NCBI GenBank assembly: GCA_002840905.1
Contig: PHDD01000008.1
Coordinates: 1-64,000 of the forward strand
DNA length: 64,000 bases
Direction: 5' to 3'
Source: Bacteroidetes bacterium HGW-Bacteroidetes-4
GTDB lineage: Bacteria > Bacteroidota > Bacteroidia > Bacteroidales > SZUA-534
Below are positions 1-7,208 of this stretch, in pieces. Every line of letters starts with the position of its first letter. Positions within the stretch are counted from its first letter, which is position 1. The notes beneath the pieces were generated by a model. The model was not told the DNA's origin, ran no database searches, and saw only the letters and a list, made by a program, of their open reading frames with translations. The translations under genes were made by a program, and so were the position numbers.

Positions 1-18
1 ATTTTTTCTTTTTTTCAT
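1..18 (-). CDS. Possible first codons of a small gene running off the left edge
   Basis: An ATG on the minus strand at 16-18 opens a frame reading Met-Lys-Lys-Arg-Lys-Asn before the window ends. It lies 56 nt downstream of the truncated regulator copy, much as the Cys-peptide gene (also beginning Met-Lys-Lys) lies 28 nt downstream of the intact regulator. By analogy it could be another small secreted peptide, but only six codons are visible. Confidence 0.25.
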
Positions 19-19
19 A

Positions 20-57
20 ACAACAAGTTTAATAAATTTTCAAATTATACTTGTTGT
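20..57. repeat. Inverted repeat, 9-bp arms
   Basis: ACAACAAGT (20-28) is the exact reverse complement of ACTTGTTGT (49-57). Four more pairs form inside after one mismatch. It lies between the truncated regulator copy and the ATG at the left edge, so it could be an operator or an mRNA hairpin. Function unknown. Confidence 0.4.
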
Positions 58-74
58 CTAAATTTTGGGGCTAA

Positions 75-182
75 TTATATAATTCCTAATTGCTGCGCCA
101 GTTCTTCGCGGGTTCCGGTATTGTCCAATTGCAACAACTGACAAAATTTATGAGCTATGTCTAATTGTTTTAGTTCAGTCAT
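75..182 (-). pseudogene. Truncated copy of the HTH regulator at 4302-4649
   Basis: The frame gives 35 residues, beginning MTELKQLDIAHKFCQLLQL, and is nearly identical to residues 4-37 of the intact regulator on the same strand. It stops at TAA (75-77) just inside the first recognition helices, after LAQQLGI, and the sequence then diverges from the intact copy. The wing and C-terminal part are absent, so it cannot form a full winged-helix domain. Its upstream region, including the 30-bp motif, is preserved, so transcription toward the left edge may persist. It is either a duplication remnant or a short helix-only peptide. Confidence 0.75.
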
Positions 183-348
183 TGTTTTTGGTTGGTCTCT
201 TCTATTAATTCCAAAAACGCAAAAACATAATCGGTGATTTTTCCGGTTTTTCGTGCGCCAAAATCTTAAACACTTCTTTTACTTAGTATTACAAGGCTAA
301 AAAAAGTTAAAAATAATTTGGTAGGTTTTTATTTATGTTAAGCAGGTG
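81..348. repeat. Direct repeat copy 1 (partner 4539-4816)
   Basis: Bases 81-348 align colinearly with 4539-4816: same gene start, same 30-bp motif, the same block TTACAAGGCT and the same TTTTTATTTATGTTAAG end. One visible indel is a 9-nt in-frame insertion at the intact gene's start. The two copies bracket the outer-membrane protein, GLPGLI and peptide cassette, as expected if whole units were tandemly duplicated and this one decayed. From 349 to 458 I see no gene. Confidence 0.85.
203..232 (-). promoter_or_regulatory. 30-bp motif, copy D (upstream of the truncated regulator)
   Basis: On the minus strand this reads GATTATGTTTTT, then GCG, then TTTTTGGAATTAATA. It is identical over 30 nt to the copy at 4670-4699 and lies 20 nt before the ATG of the truncated regulator. 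See the copies at 4670, 5811 and 11768. Confidence 0.65.
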
Positions 349-458
349 CTATTATTGGAGGCTATTTTTACTTCTTAATTATGGATTTAATTTTGAATTA
401 TTGATAACAGAAAGAAGGAGCGTCTGAATCAAATCCATATTCTATAAACGCATAAGTA

Positions 459-3137
459 TTATAACCCATAGGACAGGGTGAACAAAAATTCTCTGGGACG
501 AATGGAAAAACAATTTCTGACAAGCGAAATATCGGAACTGTAATATTGTATAACAGTTGATCGCTCAAAAATATTCCGTAATTCCAACTTAAACTTAATT
601 TTTGCTTTATCGGGTTTATACCAATAACTTATATCAGTAAAGACATTTTGGTTTGCAGACTGATCTTCATGTTGGGTAACATAATATTCAAAATAAAGGC
701 CTAATAAGTTTTTCCTGTTCGGAAGTAGGGTTAAACTCCCTTTGTGTTTTTGTTGCATAATGTCGATGGCTGACTGAGTATTCTGCTGCTTAATCAATTG
801 GTAATTATAACTATACTCCAGGTTTACATATTTCCATTGAGCCACAGTAACGCCGGAATTTAGTAAGAATAACTGATTGGTCGACCAACCCAGGTTTTCG
901 TTCACCATATAGGCCCTCTTTAATCGCGAATAATTGCCTTGAATATTAAAAGTTGAATGGATACCTGATACATATTGACTGCACTTAAGTGTTACATTAT
1001 CCGATGACCATTTGTGGTCCTTCTCTAAAAAATCTTCATAAAATAATCCGTCGTTACTAATCCTTTGTATAAATAAAAGGTTATTTGAAAGCCTACTTTC
1101 CATCCAAGTTAGATTTGAGAAAAAACCTGAAATTGGGTTCTTATACATTAAAGAAACCCTATAACTCAACCCCTCTTTTTCAGTTAACTCACCCGAATTT
1201 CGCCGCATTTGATTGTATGACGATAGCATATATCCCTGAGTTATTTGGGTAATATCGCCCAATAATGAAGAATATTTTGCCGATGCAGCAATTTCAAGCC
1301 TTGAGTTTAAATGGTAGTTAATCAAAACACGAGGAGTAAACACAAATTTTTGAAGCTTTCTGGGAGAAGAAACAAAATTATCATCAATGTGATAAGAAAT
1401 ATTACTTATCGGTAATTCCAATCCGATGCTGTTATTCTTTTTTTTAAAAGTAATTCTTTCGTTTATATAGCTCCGGCTACGTGTCCAGTTTATTCCATTA
1501 TTCAGACTATCAGCAAACAATAAATTATTATCTGTTTCAATATACGAGTTAAGTTGTTGAAATTCGTACTCAACACCTGGCTCGGTTGAAAATACCCAGG
1601 ACTTACGAGCCACTATAAAACTCAAATAATGATGCGATAAAAGATTGCTGATTGAAAAATATTGATGTGTTTGTTCGTAAGAGTCTCCATTGTTTAAAAC
1701 ATCATGAAATACACCTGGAGTAATAGTCAAACTCTGCGGCGACTGATTATAATCAATAAAGGAATAAAAATTTACTAATTGATGCTTAACCGGAAGCATA
1801 ATATCCATTACATTTGCCAACGAAAGATGTGGCGTTTGAACTTTTTCACTTAAGGTTTGATCGGTCAGAATCAAGCGTTGCTCACTATCCCAAAACCGGT
1901 TAAAGCTTAGTTGATCCTTTAAATATCGGTTTGGTGCGTTGTGAATAAATGTAAGGTCGGTACTAAGACTGTTTTTGTTGTATCTATTTTCAATACCTTC
2001 ATTAATGGTAATGGTCTGAGCATTAAAAAAATAGGTGGACAATGTGCTTCCTTCCTCATTGATATGATCGTTATAATAGCTAATGTTTACTTTTAAATTG
2101 GTGGTTGGGTTTACCTTAACAAGATGATTGTAATTCAACAGATTGGCACTATTTTTTAAAAAACGACTTTCTTCCATCTCTGGATGATATATAGCTTTAA
2201 TACCCAACAATTCAATTTTTCTGTTTTTTAATCCCTCTAAATTTCCATTCTCGAATAGTAAGGGTTGGTGCTCAACGTTCAGATTCTTTCCAAAATTATT
2301 TGACTGCCAGGAACCTATAATTTGTTGTCTTTTACTAAATAACATGGGCGTCATATTAATATCACGCAATAGTGGAAAAGCTCCAATCCCTGCATATAAA
2401 GTTCCGGTAAGGACTACATCTTTTTTTAGCTTTATATTTATCGAAGTCTGGTCGGAGGGTATCATTTTTTCAAGCATCTTAACTGGTTGATGATTTTGCA
2501 TTACTTCAACCGAACTTATGGATTGGTATGGAAGGTTATTATTTGCCAATGGATACCGTTGTTCAAGCAAATCCATACCCTCAATATAATATTTTTGAAT
2601 GGGTTGGCCCTGGTAATATATCTGCCCTTTATCAGTAACTTCAAAACCTGGCATACGCTTCATAACATCAGCCAACGATTGATCCTTTTGTCGGGCAAAC
2701 GAATTAACCAGGTAGGTAAGCGTATCTCCATTTCCATAAATGGAGTAACCTCTAACATTTACCTCTTTTATTGAGTGCTGTTTTGTTGAAAGCTTCAATT
2801 TCAGATGCTGGCTTTTGTTTTGTAATTTAAATGTTGTATCTCTATAATTGATTGACTTAACAGAAATTACAATAGAATCGTCTATACTGGTAAAAGACAG
2901 ATCAAATAAACCTAACTCATTGGTAATACTATAAGTAAGAATACTTGAACTTACATTTTGGGAAAAAACCAGGATATTAATTCCAGACAAAGCCTCTCCA
3001 GCCTTTGAATTAATTTTTCCATCAATGAGGGTTTGTCCATTGAGCAATGAGGTATAAACCATTAAAACCAAACCCAAAATCAGTTTTGGAATTAACTTAT
3101 AAAAAAATAAACAGAAGTTTTCGGGCAAAAAAGTCAC
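459..3137 (-). CDS. TonB-receptor-like outer-membrane protein with carboxypeptidase-like regulatory domain
   Basis: This 892-residue protein starts with a hydrophobic export segment (about 15-35). A carboxypeptidase-regulatory-like beta domain follows (about 36-118), then a plug-like region (about 125-230, with LADVMKRMPGFEV and YYIEGMDLLEQRYP). The rest is a long beta-barrel-like tail ending PREFLFTLSYGL, the kind of last strand seen in Bacteroidota barrels. No TonB box is obvious. It is the last gene of the regulator-peptide-GLPGLI cassette, 42 nt after GLPGLI. Proteins of this layout often sit beside GLPGLI genes; substrate and role are unknown. It may import, export or anchor the small peptide, which is inference. 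The first ATG was taken; a later start could also give a signal peptide. Confidence 0.8.
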   Translation of the reverse strand: MTFLPENFCLFFYKLIPKLILGLVLMVYTSLLNGQTLIDGKINSKAGEALSGINILVFSQNVSSSILTYSITNELGLFDLSFTSIDDSIVISVKSINYRDTTFKLQNKSQHLKLKLSTKQHSIKEVNVRGYSIYGNGDTLTYLVNSFARQKDQSLADVMKRMPGFEVTDKGQIYYQGQPIQKYYIEGMDLLEQRYPLANNNLPYQSISSVEVMQNHQPVKMLEKMIPSDQTSINIKLKKDVVLTGTLYAGIGAFPLLRDINMTPMLFSKRQQIIGSWQSNNFGKNLNVEHQPLLFENGNLEGLKNRKIELLGIKAIYHPEMEESRFLKNSANLLNYNHLVKVNPTTNLKVNISYYNDHINEEGSTLSTYFFNAQTITINEGIENRYNKNSLSTDLTFIHNAPNRYLKDQLSFNRFWDSEQRLILTDQTLSEKVQTPHLSLANVMDIMLPVKHQLVNFYSFIDYNQSPQSLTITPGVFHDVLNNGDSYEQTHQYFSISNLLSHHYLSFIVARKSWVFSTEPGVEYEFQQLNSYIETDNNLLFADSLNNGINWTRSRSYINERITFKKKNNSIGLELPISNISYHIDDNFVSSPRKLQKFVFTPRVLINYHLNSRLEIAASAKYSSLLGDITQITQGYMLSSYNQMRRNSGELTEKEGLSYRVSLMYKNPISGFFSNLTWMESRLSNNLLFIQRISNDGLFYEDFLEKDHKWSSDNVTLKCSQYVSGIHSTFNIQGNYSRLKRAYMVNENLGWSTNQLFLLNSGVTVAQWKYVNLEYSYNYQLIKQQNTQSAIDIMQQKHKGSLTLLPNRKNLLGLYFEYYVTQHEDQSANQNVFTDISYWYKPDKAKIKFKLELRNIFERSTVIQYYSSDISLVRNCFSIRPREFLFTLSYGL

Positions 3138-3179
3138 ATAGAATTATTTATCGATAAATCTTACTTGTTTGTAGATCAT

Positions 3180-4007
3180 TTAATACCTTTCAATAAAATT
3201 ATTTCTTGATTTTACACGAACTGAAGCTTTTATTCGTGTTTCATCATCAGCAAATGTTATCCCATCCTCCCGTTCAATTTTATTATACATTTGAGCAAGC
3301 CAAACATTAAATGCCTTTACATAATCTTTAGCTGATATTTCAACAAAAGCATTTTCAATAAACAAGATAGGTTGTTTCCAGCTTATTTTTTTTAACGATA
3401 TTAACTCAAAATCATGTTGATGTCGGGTATCGTATATTTTAATAATCAAGCCTGGTAATCCACTAAATTTATAGGGTCCATCGCTAATTGGAATTTCTAA
3501 GGTAAACCAGGCTACGTATTTACGTCCGGCAAACCAAGTAGTAGCCATGTGGCAGGTATAGCCCAATAAGGTAGTATCTTTTTCAGGAATTATCTGCCAT
3601 TGGAGTGAAGCTTCTTCTGTAATCTTATAAAAATTTGGGCTCAAATACCCGGTTGAAGTAATCGTTTTTCCATCAGGATAATTCTTAAAAATCACTAATT
3701 TACAGAATGGGGCAATTGTGTTGCCCTGAATCTGTGGCCAAATTTGCGCAAAAGCAGCCTCAGGTGAAACATTTTTAAATACTTCTGATAATGAATCAAC
3801 AAAAAATTGGTGCGTATGAATAAACTTTGAGGTACGATCTCCTATTTGCAAAATCATCTCTTGTGATTTAATTGAATACTTATCTGCTGAATCTTGCTGA
3901 AAAGCATATGAATATGTGCAATTGTAATTCGAATGATCAATGTTAATATACTCCTGTGCATTGATCAGTTTTGCACACAACACAAATAAAATTACTATTC
4001 TTTTCAT
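3180..4007 (-). CDS. GLPGLI family protein (TIGR01200), secreted
   Basis: The 275-residue product has an N-terminal signal peptide (about 1-17, ending INAQ) and the family hallmark Gly-Leu-Pro-Gly-Leu-Ile at residues 183-188, preceded by the typical aromatic, Pro-rich strand (WFTLEIPISDGPYKF). The family is widespread and paralogous in Bacteroidota, and no biochemical function is established. It is probably periplasmic or outer-membrane associated. Its start lies just after a strong terminator hairpin that separates it from the peptide gene, so its level likely depends on readthrough. It shares the operon with the downstream barrel protein, suggesting they work together. Confidence 0.88.
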   Translation of the reverse strand: MKRIVILFVLCAKLINAQEYINIDHSNYNCTYSYAFQQDSADKYSIKSQEMILQIGDRTSKFIHTHQFFVDSLSEVFKNVSPEAAFAQIWPQIQGNTIAPFCKLVIFKNYPDGKTITSTGYLSPNFYKITEEASLQWQIIPEKDTTLLGYTCHMATTWFAGRKYVAWFTLEIPISDGPYKFSGLPGLIIKIYDTRHQHDFELISLKKISWKQPILFIENAFVEISAKDYVKAFNVWLAQMYNKIEREDGITFADDETRIKASVRVKSRNNFIERY

Positions 4008-4022
4008 TTAATTATTTTTTAC

Positions 4023-4068
4023 AAAAAAAAAGATGAGGGTGTCCCTTTACTTTATGGACAGCCTCATC
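4023..4068 (-). terminator. Intrinsic terminator or attenuator between peptide and GLPGLI genes
   Basis: Read on the minus strand, 13-nt arms (4056-4068 and 4032-4044, one mismatch) enclose an 11-nt loop and are followed by nine T residues. It lies 10 nt after the peptide stop codon and 15 nt before the GLPGLI start. This layout would give abundant short regulator-peptide mRNA and less full-length mRNA. Confidence 0.85.
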
Positions 4069-4078
4069 GTACAAGGTT

Positions 4079-4273
4079 TTATTCACAGACGGCATCGGCT
4101 ATTTCCAGCGCCTCAGCCACTATTTGTGCAGTAGTCTCACCACAAACAATAGCAATAGTTCCAGTTCCATCGCCACAATTAATTACTGCACGAAGACAAG
4201 TTGGTGCTGCCATAGCAACAGAACTAATTGTTAAAACAGTCGCTACTAAAAATACTTTTAATGCTTTTTTCAT
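4079..4273 (-). CDS. Small secreted four-cysteine peptide
   Basis: The 64-residue product has a clear signal peptide (MKKALKVFLVATVLTISSVAMA). The mature part of about 42 residues starts APTCLRAVINCGDGTG and contains four cysteines (in TCL, INCGDG, IVCGE and DAVCE). The even number and spacing suit two disulfides after export. I do not recognise the family. It lies 28 nt downstream of the HTH regulator and is followed by a strong terminator. It could be a signal, a structural peptide or a small toxin; the sequence alone does not decide. Its layout resembles other short exported peptides next to GLPGLI genes in Bacteroidota. Confidence 0.75.
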   Translation of the reverse strand: MKKALKVFLVATVLTISSVAMAAPTCLRAVINCGDGTGTIAIVCGETTAQIVAEALEIADAVCE

Positions 4274-4301
4274 TATCTAAAATTTTAAATTAAACAATAA
4301 T

Positions 4302-4649
4302 TCAAAAACCTACCTTGGCCCTTTTTGGTTTTTCTAACACAAAGTTAAGCCCGTTCGGGATACCCACACTTCCCTTTACTTTTTGCCTGCAATTTATAAT
4401 CACTCTAAATAGTGGGGGGGGTAGCTTTGCCCGGTCGGTTTCTGAAAGATAAAAGTTTCGGCTTTTTCGGTGATAATGAATCTCAACCCTGTAAATTTTT
4501 TCAATTTTCCGTTTGTAAACTGTAACCCAGCGCGGAGTAATTCCCAATTGCTGCGCCAGTTCTTTACGACTTCCCGTGTTTTCTAATTGCAACAACTGGC
4601 AAAATTTATGAGCTATGTCCAATTGTTTTAGTTCAGTCATTTTTTTCAT
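4302..4649 (-). CDS. Small winged helix-turn-helix regulator
   Basis: The 115-residue protein carries a helix-turn-helix at about residues 22-48 (GSRKELAQQLGITPRWVTVY) and a short basic wing (VEIHYHRKSRNFYLSE), as in HTH_11-type domains. It is first in the cassette. Two in-frame ATGs are possible (4649 and 4640); the duplicated copy keeps only the second, so 4640 may be the ancestral start. A run of eight G on the plus strand (4414-4421) encodes the Leu-Pro-Pro-Pro stretch at about 76-79. One base more or less would end the protein a few residues later, so the last 35 or so residues depend on that run. The likely targets are its own promoter and the 30-bp motif. Confidence 0.75.
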   Translation of the reverse strand: MKKMTELKQLDIAHKFCQLLQLENTGSRKELAQQLGITPRWVTVYKRKIEKIYRVEIHYHRKSRNFYLSETDRAKLPPPLFRVIINCRQKVKGSVGIPNGLNFVLEKPKRAKVGF

Positions 4650-4816
4650 TGTTTTTGGTTGGTCTCTACTATTAATTCCAAAAACGCAAAAACATAATCG
4701 GTAATTTTTATGGATTATTACTTTCTCAAATTTTAAATACCTCTTTTACTTATAATTACAAGGCTGAAAAAAGTTAAAAAAATTTTGGTGAGTTTTTATT
4801 TATGTTAAGTAGATGA
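4539..4816. repeat. Direct repeat copy 2 (partner 81-348)
   Basis: This is the intact partner of the left-edge repeat. It covers the first third of the regulator gene and about 165 nt upstream. Conservation of the upstream part, including 4670-4699 and the TTACAAGGCT block at 4756-4765, suggests the promoter is the retained element. Confidence 0.85.
4670..4699 (-). promoter_or_regulatory. 30-bp motif, copy C (upstream of the HTH-peptide-GLPGLI operon)
   Basis: The minus strand reads GATTATGTTTTT, GCG, TTTTTGGAATTAATA, 20 nt before the regulator ATG at 4649. It matches the motif before the sigma gene (5811) in 25 of 30 positions and that before the Gly-Gly peptide (11768) in about 28 of 30. 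It contains two adjacent GTTTTTG half-sites 8 nt apart. It does not fit the TAnnTTTG house promoter. Confidence 0.7.
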
Positions 4817-4932
4817 GTGTTTTGAATTTGGATCTACAGTAAATTCAATTGATCCGATTCAGAATATTCAGCACAAAACGGTGAGGGTTCACTGGCAAAA
4901 AAGTATCTTCGCAAAAAACAAATCGTTATTTT

Positions 4933-5595
4933 ATGGAAGTACGGATTTCGCCAACCTGGAAAGAGCAGTTGCAGCAGGAATTTGATAAGCCTTATTTTCA
5001 GCAGCTGATTGCTTTTGTGAAATCGGAGTATCAAAAACACATTGTATTTCCTCCGGGCAAACTAATTTTTAATGCTTTTGATTTATGTCCCTTTCCCGAA
5101 GTTAAAGTGGTGATAATTGGACAAGACCCCTACCACGGGCCCGGGCAGGCGCACGGTTTATGTTTTTCGGTTCCCGATGGTATTCCTGTTCCTCCCTCCT
5201 TGCGAAATATTTACAAAGAAATTGAAAACGATTTGGGAATAGCTGCGCCTGCATCGGGTAATCTGGTTCGCTGGGCCAAACAAGGTGTATTTTTATTAAA
5301 CGCTACCTTAACTGTTCGGGCGCATCAGGCAGGTTCGCATCAGAAAAAAGGATGGGAAATTTTTACCGATGCCGTTATTCAGCGCATTTCCGACCAAAAA
5401 GAGCATGTTGTTTTTTTGCTGTGGGGCGCCTACGCGCATAACAAAACAGCTCTGATTGACCAAAGCAAACACTTAATTCTTAAAAGTGTCCATCCCTCAC
5501 CGCTGTCGGCATCGCGTGGCTTTTTTGAGAACCACCAGTTCAGTCTGGCAAACAGCTATTTAAAAAAGCACGGATTAGAACCCATCCAATGGTAA
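4933..5595 (+). CDS. ung: Uracil-DNA glycosylase, family 1
   Basis: The 220-residue enzyme removes uracil from DNA to start base-excision repair. It has the water-activating loop GQDPYHGPGQAHG with catalytic Asp (about 60-72), the Ser-rich loop VPPSLRNIYKE, and the C-terminal minor-groove loop HPSPLSASRGFF with catalytic His (about 188-199). Length matches the family. TATCTTCG at 4904-4911 is one base off the TAnnTTTG -7 element, giving a plausible own promoter. It looks like a core gene that separates the peptide cassette from the sigma factor cassette. Confidence 0.97.
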   Translation: MEVRISPTWKEQLQQEFDKPYFQQLIAFVKSEYQKHIVFPPGKLIFNAFDLCPFPEVKVVIIGQDPYHGPGQAHGLCFSVPDGIPVPPSLRNIYKEIENDLGIAAPASGNLVRWAKQGVFLLNATLTVRAHQAGSHQKKGWEIFTDAVIQRISDQKEHVVFLLWGAYAHNKTALIDQSKHLILKSVHPSPLSASRGFFENHQFSLANSYLKKHGLEPIQW

Positions 5596-5737
5596 AATGT
5601 CATCTTAATTTTATTAAAAAATACTTCCAATTATAAAAGTTCTTATCTTGTTAAGGAACTGAATAAAAGTGCTGAATTTTGGTTTCTATTTAACATATAT
5701 TTTTTCGAGTCAAATTATTTTTATTTTTTTTTGTCGC

Positions 5738-5774
5738 TTGTAAACTACTGTTTTTTTGCAGTTTACAATTTTTT
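5738..5774 (+). terminator. Hairpin followed by T6
   Basis: TTGTAAACT (5738-5746) pairs perfectly with AGTTTACAA (5760-5768), followed directly by TTTTTT. It could end ung transcription, or act in the leader of the sigma gene, as it lies only 37 nt before the 30-bp motif. Confidence 0.55.
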
Positions 5775-5810
5775 ATTTATCAATAATGTTGCGCAAATGA
5801 AATTTTAGGT

Positions 5811-5840
5811 GATTATGTTTTTCAAATTTTGGAATAAATA
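5811..5840 (+). promoter_or_regulatory. 30-bp motif, copy A (upstream of the sigma factor)
   Basis: It reads GATTATGTTTTT, then CAAA, then TTTTGGAATAAATA. It matches the copy at 11768-11797 in 27 of 30 positions. It ends only 6 nt before the sigma ATG at 5847, so if it is a promoter the mRNA is almost leaderless; otherwise it is an operator or a translation element. Confidence 0.65.
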
Positions 5841-5846
5841 AGTGAG

Positions 5847-6494
5847 ATGAGTAATACCCCGGGAGAGAAAAAAGTAATTGAGGAGATACTCAATGGCAAT
5901 CAAAAAGTTTTAACCACAGTTTATAAAAACGTTTATAAACATATGGAACGATTTAGTGTGAGCATGAACTCGTCGGTGCTTAATGCTAAAGAAGCAGTGC
6001 AGGATGCGTTTGAAATTTTTTATCGACAAATTTTAGACGGAAATTTAGAACTAAGCTGCTCGGTTGAAACATACATTATATCCATTGCCAAGCGGGTATT
6101 TCTAAAACATGAGATTAACTGGAATTACCAGTTTCAGGAACAGGAAAGCGAATTGGATTCGCTGGTTCCGGAAGACGAACAAGAACAATTATTAATTGAG
6201 AAAACGATTGAAGAAAAAAAAGATGAATTATTTCAAAAAACATACCGGCTACTTCCCCCGGAGTGTCAACAACTGTTATCATTAACCATTGAAGGGTACA
6301 CTGCAGCCGAAATTGCCCGGATGCTGAACCACTCCAGCGTGGAACACACCCGAAACAAGAGGATGAAATGCAAAAAGTACCTGATTGAAAAAATTAAAGA
6401 AAACCCAGATTATGAAAAACTTAGAAATGCAAACCCAAAAGATTTTGAGCTACCTTTACGGCGAAATGAACGCCCAGGAGAAAACAAGTTTTGA
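5847..6494 (+). CDS. Sigma-70 family RNA polymerase sigma factor (ECF-like)
   Basis: The 215-residue protein has a region-2-like segment (about 20-95; NAKEAVQDAFEIFYRQI and VETYIISIAKRVFLKH) and a region-4 helix-turn-helix (about 130-185; LPPECQQLLSLTIEGYTAAE then IARMLNHSSVEHTRNKRMK). It lacks regions 1 and 3, so it is an ECF-type factor. The tail after residue 190 overlaps the next gene in another frame by 83 nt. It probably autoregulates and drives the other copies of the 30-bp motif; that is inference from shared upstream sequence. The next gene is a membrane protein with an anti-sigma-like N-terminus. Confidence 0.87.
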   Translation: MSNTPGEKKVIEEILNGNQKVLTTVYKNVYKHMERFSVSMNSSVLNAKEAVQDAFEIFYRQILDGNLELSCSVETYIISIAKRVFLKHEINWNYQFQEQESELDSLVPEDEQEQLLIEKTIEEKKDELFQKTYRLLPPECQQLLSLTIEGYTAAEIARMLNHSSVEHTRNKRMKCKKYLIEKIKENPDYEKLRNANPKDFELPLRRNERPGENKF

Positions 6495-7161
6495 AAAAGA
6501 ATTAGAAACAGACCAAAGCTTAATCAACGAATTATTGCTTCATCACGAGGTAGATAAAGCCATTGCCAAAGAAACAAAAATAAAAAACTTCAGGCAGTCG
6601 CTCGAGGCCATTCACCAGGATATTGCCGAACCCCGCAAAAACAAAATTGTTAACCTGCAAAACAAATGGTATTGGGCAGCAGCATCCATTACTGTGTTTT
6701 CAGGAACCGCCATCTACACCTTTTCAAAAAATGCCCAAACATCGCAAAAACTTTATAAAAACTATTACGAGGTTTGGCAGCCTGGTTTTGTTACCCGCGG
6801 AATAGAAACTGAAACAGTTAACGAAGCAATTTTTGCCTTATTTGATGATCAAAACTATGCAGCATGCATTGAAAAAATTAAACAATTGGATAGTGAAGCA
6901 GCAATAAGTCCAAAAATACAACTCATTCACGGTTGCTCCTTAATGGAACTGGGTAAGTTTAACGAAGCCATTAAGGTGTTTAATTATTTTGAATCGCAGG
7001 ATTATACCATTTATACCGAAACCGCTTTATGGTATAAAGCGTTGAGCTACCTCCGCAACGACGACAGGGCAATGGCTAAATCTTATTTGCAGAAAATTAG
7101 CGACAACGAAAATACCTATGCTACAGAGGCTAGTGAATTGTTAAAAAAGTTAAAAGAATAG
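6412..7161 (+). CDS. Membrane TPR protein, likely anti-sigma factor
   Basis: From the ATG at 6412 the product has 249 residues. A short cytoplasmic helix pair (ILSYLYGEMNAQEKTSFEKE) resembles the N-terminus of Bacteroidota anti-sigma factors. One membrane segment follows (WYWAAASITVFSGTAIYTF, about 77-95), then a periplasmic region with TPR-like helices (about 120-249; AIKVFNYFESQ, ALWYKALSYLRNDDRAMAKS). Overlap with the sigma gene implies translational coupling. An upstream in-frame ATG at 6385 adds nine residues and is less likely. No Zn-finger Cys/His motif is present. Role as the sigma partner is inferred from position and topology. Confidence 0.7.
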   Translation: MKNLEMQTQKILSYLYGEMNAQEKTSFEKELETDQSLINELLLHHEVDKAIAKETKIKNFRQSLEAIHQDIAEPRKNKIVNLQNKWYWAAASITVFSGTAIYTFSKNAQTSQKLYKNYYEVWQPGFVTRGIETETVNEAIFALFDDQNYAACIEKIKQLDSEAAISPKIQLIHGCSLMELGKFNEAIKVFNYFESQDYTIYTETALWYKALSYLRNDDRAMAKSYLQKISDNENTYATEASELLKKLKE

Positions 7162-7208
7162 CATAATAGTTAGGAATCAAGACAAATTTTACCTAAATCT
7201 CATGCACC

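Noticed and set aside
398-520. A Cys-rich minus-strand reading (CSPCPMGYNTYAFIEYGF) overlapping the end of the barrel protein
   Set aside because: It has no start codon, and the barrel frame ends in a typical last beta strand, so the reading is probably chance.
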